Of a DNA stretch of 64,000 bases, positions 47,021 to 56,361 are shown piece by piece (the first letter of the stretch is position 1; each line of letters begins with the position of its first letter). The translations under genes and the position numbers were made by a program. This DNA comes from Microbacterium sp. Bi121 (GTDB lineage Bacteria; Actinomycetota; Actinomycetes; Actinomycetales; Microbacteriaceae), in the NCBI RefSeq assembly GCF_918698005.1, contig NZ_CAKKLJ010000002.1, positions 62,001 through 126,000 on the forward strand, read 5' to 3'. The notes below the pieces were generated by a model. That model saw only the letters and a list, made by a program, of their open reading frames with translations. It had not been told where the DNA came from and made no database searches.

Positions 47021-48394
47021 ATGACTGATCAGCCCGGCTTCACACCGACCGGCACCATCGCCAGTCCAGCCGACCGGCGACGCGTGGTCTTCGCCACGGT
47101 CGTGGGAACCACCGTCGAGTGGTACGACTTCTTCATCTACGCCACCGCCGTCGGCCTCGTGTTCGGGGAGCTGTTCTTCAAGGCGCTGGGCGCCGACAGC
47201 ATCCTCATCGGGTTCGCCACTGTCGGCATCAGCTTCCTGTTCCGCCCTCTCGGAGCGTTCCTCGCCGGGCACTTCGGCGACCGCCTCGGCCGCAAGCGGG
47301 TGCTGATGTGGACGCTCATCCTGATGGGAGCGGCGACCGCCCTCATCGGTGTGCTGCCGACGTACGAGAACATCGGCATGACGGCGCCGATCCTTCTCGT
47401 GCTGCTGCGGATCCTGCAGGGACTCTCCGCAGGCGGCGAGTGGGGAGGCGCGGTCCTGATGGCCGTCGAGCACGCGCCCAAGAAGAAGCGCGGGGCATTC
47501 GGCGCATCGCCGCAGATCGGCGTGCCGTTGGGGCTGCTGCTCGCATCGGGCGTCATGGCCATCATGACCGCCATCGCCCCGGGAGAGCAGTTCGTCGCGT
47601 GGGGCTGGCGCATCCCGTTCCTGCTCAGCGTCGTGCTGATCCTGGTCGGCTACTACGTGCGTCGCAACGTCGAGGAGAGCCCGGTCTTCGCTGAACTCGC
47701 CGAGCGCAAGGAGAAGGCGCGGATGCCGATCGTGCAGCTGTTCCGCAAGCACCTGCTGCTCGTGATCATCGCTGCGCTCGTGTTCGCCGGCAACAACGCC
47801 GTCGGATACATGACCACCGGCGGCTACATCCAGAACTACTCGACCGACCCCGAAGGCCCGCTCGCCCTCGACCGAGGACCCGTGCTCTGGGCCGTCGCGG
47901 GATCCGCAGTCACCTGGCTGCTGTCGACTCTGATCGCCGGCTTCGTCTCCGATCGGCTCGGTCGCCGCACGACGTACATCATCGGCTGGGTCCTGCAGCT
48001 CGTCGGCGTGTTCGCACTGTTCCCGCTGGTGAACACCGGAAGCATCGGACTGCTGTTCGCCGGGCTCGCGATCCTCACGATCGGTCTCGGCTTCACCTAT
48101 GGCCCGCAGGCAGCGCTGTACACCGAGCTGTTCCCCGCCAGCATCCGCTTCTCCGGCGTCTCGATCTCGTACGCGATCGGCGCGATAGCGGGCGGCGCGT
48201 TCGCGCCGACGATCGCCACCGCGCTCGTCAAGAGCACCGGCACGACGATGTCGGTCACGTGGTACCTCGCCGGCATGACGGTTATCGGCCTCATCGCGAC
48301 GCTGCTGCTGCGCGACCGCAGCGGCATCCCGCTCGGGCCGGATCACGAGGAGGAGCAGTCGGTCAGCCCGATCTACGGGCTTGCCAAGGCCTGA
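47021..48394 (+). CDS. MHS-family MFS transporter for an aromatic acid
   Basis: This 457-residue proton symporter has twelve hydrophobic segments and the metabolite:H+ symporter pattern: TTVEWYDFFIYATAVGLVFGELFF in the first helix, GHFGDRLGRKRVL in loop 2-3 and GGEWGGAVLMAVEHAP. Members take up shikimate, proline/betaine or aromatic acids. Divergence from the hpa operon suggests uptake of a hydroxyphenylacetate. The ATG has AAGGAG upstream. A hairpin at 48404-48430 separates it from the monooxygenase gene. Confidence 0.93.
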   Translation: MTDQPGFTPTGTIASPADRRRVVFATVVGTTVEWYDFFIYATAVGLVFGELFFKALGADSILIGFATVGISFLFRPLGAFLAGHFGDRLGRKRVLMWTLILMGAATALIGVLPTYENIGMTAPILLVLLRILQGLSAGGEWGGAVLMAVEHAPKKKRGAFGASPQIGVPLGLLLASGVMAIMTAIAPGEQFVAWGWRIPFLLSVVLILVGYYVRRNVEESPVFAELAERKEKARMPIVQLFRKHLLLVIIAALVFAGNNAVGYMTTGGYIQNYSTDPEGPLALDRGPVLWAVAGSAVTWLLSTLIAGFVSDRLGRRTTYIIGWVLQLVGVFALFPLVNTGSIGLLFAGLAILTIGLGFTYGPQAALYTELFPASIRFSGVSISYAIGAIAGGAFAPTIATALVKSTGTTMSVTWYLAGMTVIGLIATLLLRDRSGIPLGPDHEEEQSVSPIYGLAKA

Positions 48395-48403
48395 GCCATC
48401 GAC

Positions 48404-48430
48404 GGGGCGGATGCATGCGGCATCCGCCCC
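48404..48430 (+). terminator. Hairpin between transporter and monooxygenase genes
   Basis: A perfect 11-base stem (48404-48414 with 48420-48430) closes a five-base loop. It lacks a T run, so partial termination or message stabilisation is more likely than a full stop. Confidence 0.55.
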
Positions 48431-48457
48431 GACAGAACGTACCAACAAGGAGAATCG

Positions 48458-50311
48458 ATGCAGTTCCATCACCACGGCTACGTCTCTCAGGATCCGCGCA
48501 TCGTCGCGGCGGCGGGCACGGGGATCGATCGCTCCGCTGATCTGCCGGACGAGATGGACGTGCTCATCGTCGGCTCCGGCCCCGCCGGTATGCTGCTGGC
48601 GGCGCAGATGTCGCAGTTCCCGAGCGTCACGACGCGGATCATCGAGAAGCGCGAGGGGCGTCTCGTGCTCGGTCAGGCGGACGGCATCCAGCCGCGCAGC
48701 GTCGAGACCTTCCAAGCATTCGGGTTCGCCGAACGCATCATCGCCGAGGCCTACAACATCGGATGGATGAACTTCTGGAATCCGGATCCCGCTAACCCCG
48801 AGAACATCATCCGGACCACCCGTACCGAGGACTACGGGTTCAAGATCAGCGAGTTCCCGCATCTCATCGTGAACCAGGCGCGGGTGCTGGACTACTTCGC
48901 CGAAGCGGCAGCCCACGGCCCAGGGCGCATCGTGCCCGACTACGGCGTCGAGTTCCTGGGCCTGACCGTGCACGACGAGGGCGATCACCCGGTCGAGGTG
49001 CGCGTCCGCCAGGCGTCGGGGGAGCGTACGATCCGAGCGAAGTACGTCATCGGCTCCGACGGCGCCCGCAGCGGCGTGCGGGAGGCGATCGGGCGCAAGC
49101 ACGTCGGCGCATTCTCAGCACACGCCTGGGGCGTGATGGACATCCTGGTGAACACCGACTTCCCCGATTGGCGCACCAAGTGCGCGATCAACGCCAAGGC
49201 GGGCAACATCCTGCACATCCCGCGCGAGGGCGGATACCTCAGCCGCGTGTACGTGGACCTCGGCGAGGTCGCAGCCGACGACAACCACCGGGTGCGCCAG
49301 ACGCCGATCGAGAAGATCATCGAGAAGGCCAACGAGATCCTGCATCCGTACACGCTCGACGTGAAGGAGATCGCCTGGCACAGCGTCTACGAGGTCGGAC
49401 ACCGGGTGACCGACGGGTTCGACGACGTCATCGACGATTCCGACCGCACGCCCCGCGTGTTCCTCACCGGCGACGCCTGCCACACCCACAGCGCCAAGGC
49501 CGGTCAGGGCATGAACGTGTCGATGCAGGACGGGTTCAACATCGGGTGGAAGCTCGGCGCCGTTCTCACCGGCCGGTCGCCGGAGAGCCTGCTCGCCACC
49601 TACGGCGCGGAGCGGCGCCCGGTCGCTCAGCAGCTGATCGACTTCGACCGCGAATGGTCATCGCTCATGGCGCGCAAACCAGAGGAGATCTCCGACCCGC
49701 AGGAGCTCGCCAACTACTATCTCGGCACGGCGGAGTTCCCCTCCGGCTTCATGACCCAGTACGGCCCCTCCGCCATCACCGGCGACGCGTCGCATCAGGG
49801 TCTGGCCGCCGGGTTCCCGATCGGCAAGCGGTTCAAGTCGGCCGAGGTCGTCCGGGTCTGCGACGGCAACGTCGTGCACCTCGGCCACCATGCGAAGGCC
49901 GACGGTCGCTGGCGCGTGTATGCGTTCGCGGATGCCGGTGGCACGCGCCTGCGCGAGTGGGCGTCGGCGGTCGCGCCTCTGATCGCCCGTGTCACCCCGG
50001 CGGATGCCGATGCGGATGCCGTCATCGACGCGAAGGTCGTGTATCAGGAGTCGTTCGATTCGCTCGATCAGCTGGCCGCGCCTCAGCTGTTCCTGCCGCG
50101 GACGGGGCCGCTCGGACTCACGGACTGGGAGAAGGTCTACTCCGCGGCGCCGAACGCCTGGTGCCGCAGCGACATCTTCGACGAGCGGGAGCTGTCCCGC
50201 GACGGCGTTGTCGTGGTAGTGCGCCCTGATCAGTACGTCGCCGCGGTGCTGCCGCTGGATGCCACGGCCGAACTCGCCGCCTTCCTCGACGGCGCGTTCC
50301 TCCCGGCCTGA
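48458..50311 (+). CDS. Class A FAD-dependent aromatic monooxygenase (phenol/3-hydroxybenzoate hydroxylase type)
   Basis: This 617-residue flavoprotein resembles 3-hydroxybenzoate 4-monooxygenase and phenol 2-monooxygenase. It has the FAD loop VLIVGSGPAGML, the DG motif GSDGARSGVR, the GD motif FLTGDACHTHSAKAGQGMNVSMQDG, and a C-terminal thioredoxin-like domain (about residues 450-617). It should hydroxylate a phenolic ring with NAD(P)H and O2. Next to an extradiol homoprotocatechuate cluster, its likely product is 3,4-dihydroxyphenylacetate, made from 3- or 4-hydroxyphenylacetate. That is inference. Confidence 0.9.
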   Translation: MQFHHHGYVSQDPRIVAAAGTGIDRSADLPDEMDVLIVGSGPAGMLLAAQMSQFPSVTTRIIEKREGRLVLGQADGIQPRSVETFQAFGFAERIIAEAYNIGWMNFWNPDPANPENIIRTTRTEDYGFKISEFPHLIVNQARVLDYFAEAAAHGPGRIVPDYGVEFLGLTVHDEGDHPVEVRVRQASGERTIRAKYVIGSDGARSGVREAIGRKHVGAFSAHAWGVMDILVNTDFPDWRTKCAINAKAGNILHIPREGGYLSRVYVDLGEVAADDNHRVRQTPIEKIIEKANEILHPYTLDVKEIAWHSVYEVGHRVTDGFDDVIDDSDRTPRVFLTGDACHTHSAKAGQGMNVSMQDGFNIGWKLGAVLTGRSPESLLATYGAERRPVAQQLIDFDREWSSLMARKPEEISDPQELANYYLGTAEFPSGFMTQYGPSAITGDASHQGLAAGFPIGKRFKSAEVVRVCDGNVVHLGHHAKADGRWRVYAFADAGGTRLREWASAVAPLIARVTPADADADAVIDAKVVYQESFDSLDQLAAPQLFLPRTGPLGLTDWEKVYSAAPNAWCRSDIFDERELSRDGVVVVVRPDQYVAAVLPLDATAELAAFLDGAFLPA

Positions 50312-50314
50312 GGC

Positions 50315-50400
50315 CCGCCCGGCTTCGGAAATCCCGGACGACCTGGCGTGTCGTCCGCGCGCCGATGACACGCCGGATGATCTCCGTTTTCCGAGCGGGA
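50315..50400. repeat. Inverted element (word TGGCGTGTCGTC / GATGACACGCC)
   Basis: The left half (about 50315-50355, with TTCGGAAA then CTGGCGTGTCGTC) is mirrored, imperfectly, by the right half (about 50362-50400, with GATGACACGCCGG then TTTTCCGAGCGGG). It lies between the monooxygenase gene and the ABC transporter genes and may be a terminator. Confidence 0.65.
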
Positions 50401-50413
50401 GGTGCGGATGCCG

Positions 50414-50425
50414 TGACACGTGTCA
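50414..50425. promoter_or_regulatory. Palindrome TGACACGTGTCA ahead of ABC/two-component operon
   Basis: TGACACGTGTCA is a perfect 12-base palindrome 60 bases before the ATPase start. A further half-site ATGACAC follows at about 50435. It is a good candidate site for the LuxR-type response regulator encoded at the end of the same gene group. Confidence 0.5.
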
Positions 50426-50484
50426 TGCGCAGGAGATGACACCGCCCTCCTGATCGGGCGGACGGCGTCCGCCACGCTGGAACC

Positions 50485-51456
50485 ATGACCACAGCAGCGG
50501 CAGCACCGACCCGTACGAGCGCATCCCGCACGAGCGCATCGGCCACAGCATCCGAGACAGCCGTCTCCATCACGGGCCTCACCAAGCACTTCGGCGTGGG
50601 GGAGCGCACGGTGAAGGCGGTCGACGGGCTGGACCTCAGCATCCGTCGTGGCGAGGTCGTCGCCCTCCTCGGCCCGAACGGCGCAGGAAAGACGACCGCA
50701 CTCGACATGCTCCTCGGCCTGACGGACCCGAGCACCGGAACCGTCTCGGTGTACGGGAACAAGCCGGGCAGGGCCGCCAAGGACGGCGTGATCGCCGGGG
50801 TGCTGCAGACCGGAGGACTGCTCTCCGACCTCAGCGTCCGCGAGACGGTCGAAGTCATCGCATCGCTGCACGGGCGCGATTCGCTCGCGCGCGTGCCAGA
50901 GGTCCTCGCCCGCACCGAGCTCGACAAGCTCGCCCGCCGCCGTATCTCCAAGTGCTCCGGCGGCGAGCAGCAGCGGGTGAAGTTCGCACTCGCGCTGGTC
51001 GCAGATCCCGATATCCTCGTGCTCGACGAACCGACCGCAGGCATGGACGTGAACGCCCGCCGCCACTTCTGGGACGTCATGCGTGCCGATGCGGATGCCG
51101 GGCGGACCATCATCTTCGCCACGCATTACCTCGAGGAGGCCGAGCAGTTCGCGCGGCGGACCGTCGTCATGCACCGCGGGGTCATCGTCGCCGACGCGCC
51201 CACCGCGCAGCTGCGCGCGAACCTCGGCGGCCGCACGCTCGCCGCGAACCTTCCCGACACCGGCGGTGAAACCCTCGTCTCGCAGCTCGAGCAGACCGAG
51301 GGCATCGTCGAGGTCCGCGTCGACGCGAATCGTGTGAGCCTTCGCGCGCTCGACTCGGATGCCGCGGCATCCGTTCTTCTGAACGCCGGGGCGCACGATC
51401 TGGAGATCGCCGCGCCCACCCTCGAGACCGCCTTCACAGCCCTGACGGAGGACTGA
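50485..51456 (+). CDS. ABC transporter ATP-binding protein (DrrA/CcmA type)
   Basis: This 323-residue ATPase drives the permease encoded next. It has Walker A GPNGAGKTT, the signature CSGGEQQRVKFAL, Walker B ILVLDEPTAGMD and the switch His in IFATHYLEEAE. A C-terminal extension of about 90 residues is typical of the DrrA-like group that exports drugs or membrane molecules. It begins a four-gene run with permease, sensor kinase and regulator, which points to a stress-responsive exporter. The substrate is unknown. Confidence 0.95.
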   Translation: MTTAAAAPTRTSASRTSASATASETAVSITGLTKHFGVGERTVKAVDGLDLSIRRGEVVALLGPNGAGKTTALDMLLGLTDPSTGTVSVYGNKPGRAAKDGVIAGVLQTGGLLSDLSVRETVEVIASLHGRDSLARVPEVLARTELDKLARRRISKCSGGEQQRVKFALALVADPDILVLDEPTAGMDVNARRHFWDVMRADADAGRTIIFATHYLEEAEQFARRTVVMHRGVIVADAPTAQLRANLGGRTLAANLPDTGGETLVSQLEQTEGIVEVRVDANRVSLRALDSDAAASVLLNAGAHDLEIAAPTLETAFTALTED

Positions 51457-51458
51457 TC

Positions 51459-52220
51459 ATGACCATGTCACTCTCACCCACCATGGTGCGCGTCGAGGCG
51501 ATGCGGCAGATCCGCAACCCATACACGCTCGCTTTCACGCTCGGCATGCCGGTTGCGATGTACTTGCTGTTCGGCGCGAGCATGGGGTACGGCGACATCA
51601 CCGCCGGCCACGGGAACGTCAAGTTCTACGTGATGGTCTCGATGGCCGCATACGGCACCGCCGTCGCCATGAGCTCGATCACATCGCTCGCCGCGACCGA
51701 GGCCAAGCAGGGGTGGGGGCGGCAGCTCGCGATGACCCCGCTCGGCACCACGGGATACGCGGTGACGAAGCTGGTCACCGCCGTCTCGTTCGCGGCTCTC
51801 GCCATGCTCGCCGTTTTCGCCGCAGGTGTGCTGACCGGTGCCGAGACGACGGAGGTGTGGCGCTGGTTCGCCGCTGCCGGAATCATCCTCGGAGTCGGTC
51901 TCATCTACGGCCTGTACGGGCTCGGTGTCGGGCTGTTCTTCAACTCCGATTCGGCCGCGGCGCTGGCGTCCATCTCGATGACCTTCTTCGCCTTCTTCGG
52001 AAACGTCTTCATGCCCCTGGACGGCGTGATGCTCGGCATCGCCCGTTTCACACCTTTGTACGGGTTCGTGGCGCTGAGCCGCTGGCCGCTCACGGATGGC
52101 GTTCTCACAACAGGGCAGACCGACTCGCTGTTGATGGTCTCGCTGAACGTCGTGGCATGGCTGATCGTGTTCGCCGTCCTCGTGGCATTCGGCGTCAAGC
52201 GGTCGCGTTCTCGCCGATAG
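51459..52220 (+). CDS. ABC transporter permease (ABC-2 type)
   Basis: This 253-residue protein has six hydrophobic segments in the pattern of ABC-2 permeases, with the conserved helix 5 region ASISMTFFAFFGNVFMPLDGV and FTPLYGFVALSRWPL before the last helix. It pairs with the ATPase upstream, two bases apart, with GGAGG as ribosome site. It is probably an exporter half that works as a dimer. Confidence 0.93.
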   Translation: MTMSLSPTMVRVEAMRQIRNPYTLAFTLGMPVAMYLLFGASMGYGDITAGHGNVKFYVMVSMAAYGTAVAMSSITSLAATEAKQGWGRQLAMTPLGTTGYAVTKLVTAVSFAALAMLAVFAAGVLTGAETTEVWRWFAAAGIILGVGLIYGLYGLGVGLFFNSDSAAALASISMTFFAFFGNVFMPLDGVMLGIARFTPLYGFVALSRWPLTDGVLTTGQTDSLLMVSLNVVAWLIVFAVLVAFGVKRSRSRR

Positions 52221-52230
52221 TGTCGACAGC

Positions 52231-53430
52231 ATGACGGATGACGTGACGCGATCGCGGGATGCGCGGGATGCGGCGGCGGCCACAGCGGCCGGCGTCGCCC
52301 CAGCCGCGTTGGGCGCACCGGGGAGCCGTCGAAGCAGGACGAGCCCTGGCCAGGGAGCCAGATCGCCGTGGGAACGCTTCGGATGGGTCATGGCCGCGGT
52401 CTGGCTGGTGTTCCTCGCCTACCCGGTGATCGCGCTGCTGCGATCGGATGCCGCACAAGCCTGGATCATCACCGGTTGGGTGGCGCTCGGAGCGTTCATC
52501 CTGGTCTACGTCGCGGGGTTCATGAACGGCATGAGCTTCGGCGGCGGCGGGCTCACGGACCCTCCGAAGCCGATCCAGTGGGTGGCCTTCGGAGGGATGA
52601 TCGTGTGCGCGGTGCTGACGGTGCCGGCCGCGGGCGGGTCAGCGCTGAGCTTCATGCCGTTCATCATGTCGTTCGCATCGTACGGGCTCACGCGCCTGGC
52701 GCACTGGCTCACTCTGGCAGCGAGCATCGTCATCACCGCGCTGATCGTGTTCCTGACGCCCGGAGGGCTGGACTATCTGACGATCCTCGCGATCCTCGCA
52801 CTTCTCGGCGTCGTCAACACGGTCTCGACGAGCCTCATCATCCGCTCCGCTGAGGCTGAGAAGCTCGGTCTCGAACTCGCCACCAGCGAGGGGCGCGAGG
52901 CCGTCGCCCGCGACGTGCATGATCTGGTCGGTCATTCGCTGACGGTGGTGAAGCTCAAGGCTCAGTTGGTGCGCAAGCTCATGGACAGCGACCCTGAGCG
53001 GGCCAAGGCCGAGCTCGCCGACATCGAATCGCTCACGGCAGAGGCGATCGCCGGTGTGCGTGCGACGGTGGCCGGGGTGCGCAATGCGACCCTCATCGAT
53101 CAACTCGAGTCGTGCCGCGGAGCGTTGGCTGCCGCAGACGTGTCGATGCGGGTGGAGGGCGACGCGGCGGCGTTGTCGCCGGCGCAGTCGCTGACCGCGA
53201 GCTGGATCCTGCGCGAGGCGACGACCAACGTGCTGCGCCACGCCGGCGCGCGCACGATGACCGTGCGGATGGTGCCGGGGAGTTTCTCGGTCGCCGATGA
53301 CGGTCGCGGTCTCGCCGGCGGTGAGGGCAACGGGATGCGGGGCATGCGAGAGCGTGCGACCACCGGCGGCGCAGCATTGACTGTGCACTCGAATGAGCCG
53401 GCTGGGACCCGGATCGAGGTGACATGGTGA
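52231..53430 (+). CDS. Sensor histidine kinase (DesK/NarX-like, HisKA_3)
   Basis: This 399-residue kinase has five or so membrane helices (residues about 50-210), the HisKA_3 dimerisation motif with phospho-acceptor His230 in ARDVHDLVGHSLTVVKLKAQLV, and an HATPase domain (WILREATTNVLRHAGA, VADDGRGLAGGEGNGMRGMRERA). It should sense a membrane or envelope signal and phosphorylate the next gene product. It overlaps that gene by seven bases and follows the ABC permease by ten. Confidence 0.95.
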   Translation: MTDDVTRSRDARDAAAATAAGVAPAALGAPGSRRSRTSPGQGARSPWERFGWVMAAVWLVFLAYPVIALLRSDAAQAWIITGWVALGAFILVYVAGFMNGMSFGGGGLTDPPKPIQWVAFGGMIVCAVLTVPAAGGSALSFMPFIMSFASYGLTRLAHWLTLAASIVITALIVFLTPGGLDYLTILAILALLGVVNTVSTSLIIRSAEAEKLGLELATSEGREAVARDVHDLVGHSLTVVKLKAQLVRKLMDSDPERAKAELADIESLTAEAIAGVRATVAGVRNATLIDQLESCRGALAAADVSMRVEGDAAALSPAQSLTASWILREATTNVLRHAGARTMTVRMVPGSFSVADDGRGLAGGEGNGMRGMRERATTGGAALTVHSNEPAGTRIEVTW

Positions 53431-54047
53431 CGGATGCAGCGACGATCCGCATCGTCATCGTCGATGACCAGGCGATGCTGCGCGGCGCGCTGGCTGCGCT
53501 GCTGGAACTCGAGGACGATCTCACGGTCGTGGGGGTGGCAGGGGATGGCGAGCAGGCGGTCCGACTGGTCGCCGACACCGCCCCGGACGTGTGCCTGATG
53601 GACATCCAGATGCCGGGGATGGACGGCATCGCCGCGACGCGCGCTGTGTGCGCCGCCAGCCCTGACACGCGCGTGCTCATCGTGACGACTTTCGCGCGGC
53701 CCGGCTACCTTCGCTCTGCTCTGGATGCCGGCGCCAGTGGTTTCGTCGTGAAGGACGCCCCGGCGGAGCAACTGGCCGATGCGGTGCGACGTGTGCATTC
53801 GGGACTGCGGGTCGTCGACTCCGCGCTCGCCGAGGCGAGCCTGTTCGAAGGCGCCAACCCGCTGAGCGATCGCGAGCAGCAGGTGCTGCGGCTCGCGGCC
53901 GACGGACGCAGCGCAGCGGCCATCGCCGCCGAGGTATTCCTGTCTGCGGGGACGGTGCGCAACAACCTGTCGGCCGCGATCGGAAAGGTGGGGGCCGCGA
54001 ATCGAGCGCAGGCCGTGCGGATCGCGCAGGACAAGGGCTGGATCTAG
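53424..54047 (+). CDS. NarL/LuxR family response regulator
   Basis: This 207-residue regulator has the receiver acidic pair (IVIVDDQ), the phospho-acceptor Asp60 in CLMDIQMPG, the conserved Thr (LIVTTFAR) and Lys (FVVKDAP), and a C-terminal LuxR helix-turn-helix (LSDREQQVLRLAADGRSAAA). It is the partner of the kinase upstream and probably controls the ABC genes at 50485-52220, perhaps through the palindrome at 50414-50425. A GTG at 53427 is an alternative start. Confidence 0.95.
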   Translation: MVTDAATIRIVIVDDQAMLRGALAALLELEDDLTVVGVAGDGEQAVRLVADTAPDVCLMDIQMPGMDGIAATRAVCAASPDTRVLIVTTFARPGYLRSALDAGASGFVVKDAPAEQLADAVRRVHSGLRVVDSALAEASLFEGANPLSDREQQVLRLAADGRSAAAIAAEVFLSAGTVRNNLSAAIGKVGAANRAQAVRIAQDKGWI

Positions 54048-54129
54048 CCGATCGTCCGTGTCGGATGTCCGACCCCGCGCGTAGCGTGAGCCGCGGTCGG
54101 GCGCCGACGCTCGCCAGGAGGAGTGCGTG

Positions 54130-54510
54130 ATGGATTGGAAGATCGAGCTAATCTTCGTGCCGGTGACGGATGTCGACAGGGCGAAGGCGTTCTACGTCGG
54201 GATCGGGTTCAACGCCGACCACGATCACGTGGTGCAGGAGGGCCTGCGGTTCGTCCAGATGACCCCGCCTGGGTCGGCGTGCTCGATCGCGTTCGGCGAG
54301 GGGCTGGGGGTCGACCTGGAGCCCGGTCAACAGAACACGATCCAGGTCGTCGTGCCCGATGCGGATGCTGCGCTCGCGCAACTGCGCGATGCAGGGGTCG
54401 AGGCCGACGGCGTCGACGAGCAGGCCTGGGGCCGGTTCGTGACGTTCGACGACCCGGATGGCAACACCTGGACTCTGCAGCAGATGCCCGACTACAGCAC
54501 AGTCGGCTGA
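54130..54510 (+). CDS. VOC family (glyoxalase/bleomycin-resistance-like) protein
   Basis: This 126-residue protein is a single vicinal-oxygen-chelate unit with two beta-alpha-beta-beta-beta modules (start DWKIELIFVPVTDVDRAKAFYV; end WGRFVTFDDPDGNTWTLQQMP with the C-terminal Glu replaced by Gln or similar). Members bind metal, drugs or small molecules. The ATG at 54130 is used because AGGAGGAG lies seven bases ahead; the preceding GTG is too close. No substrate is suggested by the neighbours. Confidence 0.9.
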   Translation: MDWKIELIFVPVTDVDRAKAFYVGIGFNADHDHVVQEGLRFVQMTPPGSACSIAFGEGLGVDLEPGQQNTIQVVVPDADAALAQLRDAGVEADGVDEQAWGRFVTFDDPDGNTWTLQQMPDYSTVG

Positions 54511-54629
54511 TCCGCGACGCGTTCGCATTCGGGGCTTCCGAGTGCGGCGAGTCGGGAATACGGTTTGCCTGACGGGCGCTGTGTCTCTTCGCACGTCGCG
54601 CCTGTCCGCGACGGCAGATGGGTGCGCGT

Positions 54630-56357
54630 ATGGAAGGTCTTGAGGTCACAGTCCTGCTCGGGCTGACGATTCTGGTCGGAACACTGCTCGCGCCCCGGGT
54701 GCGCCTCGCGCTGCCCCTGGTGCTCGTGGTGTTCGGTCTGCTGCTCGGATTCGTCCCGGCCCTGCGCGAGGTCCAGCTGCCGCCGGAGACCGTGCTGCTG
54801 CTGTTCCTGCCGGTCATGCTGTTCTGGGAGAGCCTGACGACGTCCCTGCGGTCGATACGTCGCGACTTCCGGTACATCCTGCCGATGAGCACGCTGCTCG
54901 TCGTCGCCTCGGCGTTCGCCGTCGCGGCGGTCGCCGCGCTGTTCGGGATGCCGTGGGAGATCGCGCTCATCCTCGGTGCGGCGGTCGCGCCGCCGGACGC
55001 CACGGCCGTCGCCGCCCTCGGGCGGCTGCTGCCTCGGCGCAGTTTCATGAAGCTGAAGGCCGAGAGCCTGACGAACGACGGCACGGCACTCGTGCTGTAC
55101 GCGATCGCCGTCTCGCTCGCGGTCGGCGGTCAGGTCACGCCGCTGATGATCACCGGGACCGTCGTCGTGTCCTACGTCGGCGGCATCGCCGTCGGAGGAC
55201 TGGTCGCGGCGGCCGCGTGGCTGCTGCTTCGGCGAGTGCACAGCACGATCGCGATCAATGTGACGATGCTGCTGGTGCCGTTTACCGCGTTCATGGTGGC
55301 CGAGCTGATCCATGCGTCCGGCGTGCTGGCTGTCGTGGTGGCCGGCCTCATCGCCGCCTACGTGGGCCCGCGGATCACGACGGCGGCATCCCGCCGCCAA
55401 TCCGAGGCCGCCTGGCCGTTCGGGGTGTTCCTGCTCAACGGCGCGCTGTTCGTGCTCATCGGTCTCGAGGTGCAGTGGGTCGTTCACCAGACGTCGCTGC
55501 CGATGATCGGCTGGCTCTCACTCGCCACAGTCGCGGTGTGGGTCGCGCTGCTCGTCGTGCGGTTCCTGTTCCAGCTGCTCTCGGTGCCGTTCCAGCGCGG
55601 CGGCGCGCAGCATCCGCGGGGTCTGCGCACACGCATGATGGTGGTCAGCACGATGGCGGGCATGCGCGGTGCCGTCTCGCTCGCGATCGCTCTCTCCGTG
55701 CCGCTCACGATGCCGGACGGCTCGACGCTCACGGGCCGCGACGAGGTCATCTTCGTCACCGCGGGAGTGATCCTGCTGAGCCTGCTGGTCCAGGGGCCGC
55801 TGCTCCCAGCGGTGGTCCGCTGGGCACGGTACCCCGTCGACCACGGCGAGGACGAGGAGTTCGAGCTCGCTGAGCGTGCGATCTCGGGGTCGGCGATGGC
55901 GGCGCTCGACGCGTTGGCGTCCGAGCACGGCATCAGCGATGAGGTGCGCGATCGTGTGCGGCGGGACGGGTACGAGATGCTGGAGCTCGCCAACGCCAGG
56001 GCGATGGCGAGGGAGCGGGCGCTCATCGACGCCGAGGTCGGCGCGATGGAGGACATGCTCGGCGCTCCCGATCCGTTCGCCGACGGTTCCGTCGACGTGA
56101 GCAGCGCGCCGGCGGTCGTCGACGGAACGACGCTGCAGATGGTCGCGACGTCCGCCGATGTGGACCTGGAGCAGCGCTCGCCGCTGATCAGGCACGACGA
56201 GTTCTCCAGGCTCAAGCTGGCGATGCTCGACCACAAGCGCGAGGTGCTGCTGAGCCTGCGCCGGTCGGGGACGGTCGATGACATCGTCGTCCGGCGGATC
56301 TCTGCGAACCTCGACCTCGAGCAGGTTCGCATGCAGGGGATCGAACAGCTCGACTAA
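54630..56357 (+). CDS. CPA1-type Na+/H+ antiporter
   Basis: This 575-residue membrane protein belongs to the cation:proton antiporter 1 family, which exchanges Na+ (or K+) for H+. It has about twelve helices with the ion-site motif APPDATAVAALG and the GMRGAVSLAIAL motif late in the membrane domain, followed by a cytoplasmic tail of about 180 residues with charged helices. The ATG at 54630 fits the family start (MEGLEVTVLLGL); an ATG at 54618 is possible. It is transcribed alone. Confidence 0.92.
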   Translation: MEGLEVTVLLGLTILVGTLLAPRVRLALPLVLVVFGLLLGFVPALREVQLPPETVLLLFLPVMLFWESLTTSLRSIRRDFRYILPMSTLLVVASAFAVAAVAALFGMPWEIALILGAAVAPPDATAVAALGRLLPRRSFMKLKAESLTNDGTALVLYAIAVSLAVGGQVTPLMITGTVVVSYVGGIAVGGLVAAAAWLLLRRVHSTIAINVTMLLVPFTAFMVAELIHASGVLAVVVAGLIAAYVGPRITTAASRRQSEAAWPFGVFLLNGALFVLIGLEVQWVVHQTSLPMIGWLSLATVAVWVALLVVRFLFQLLSVPFQRGGAQHPRGLRTRMMVVSTMAGMRGAVSLAIALSVPLTMPDGSTLTGRDEVIFVTAGVILLSLLVQGPLLPAVVRWARYPVDHGEDEEFELAERAISGSAMAALDALASEHGISDEVRDRVRRDGYEMLELANARAMARERALIDAEVGAMEDMLGAPDPFADGSVDVSSAPAVVDGTTLQMVATSADVDLEQRSPLIRHDEFSRLKLAMLDHKREVLLSLRRSGTVDDIVVRRISANLDLEQVRMQGIEQLD

Positions 56358-56361
56358 GCGA

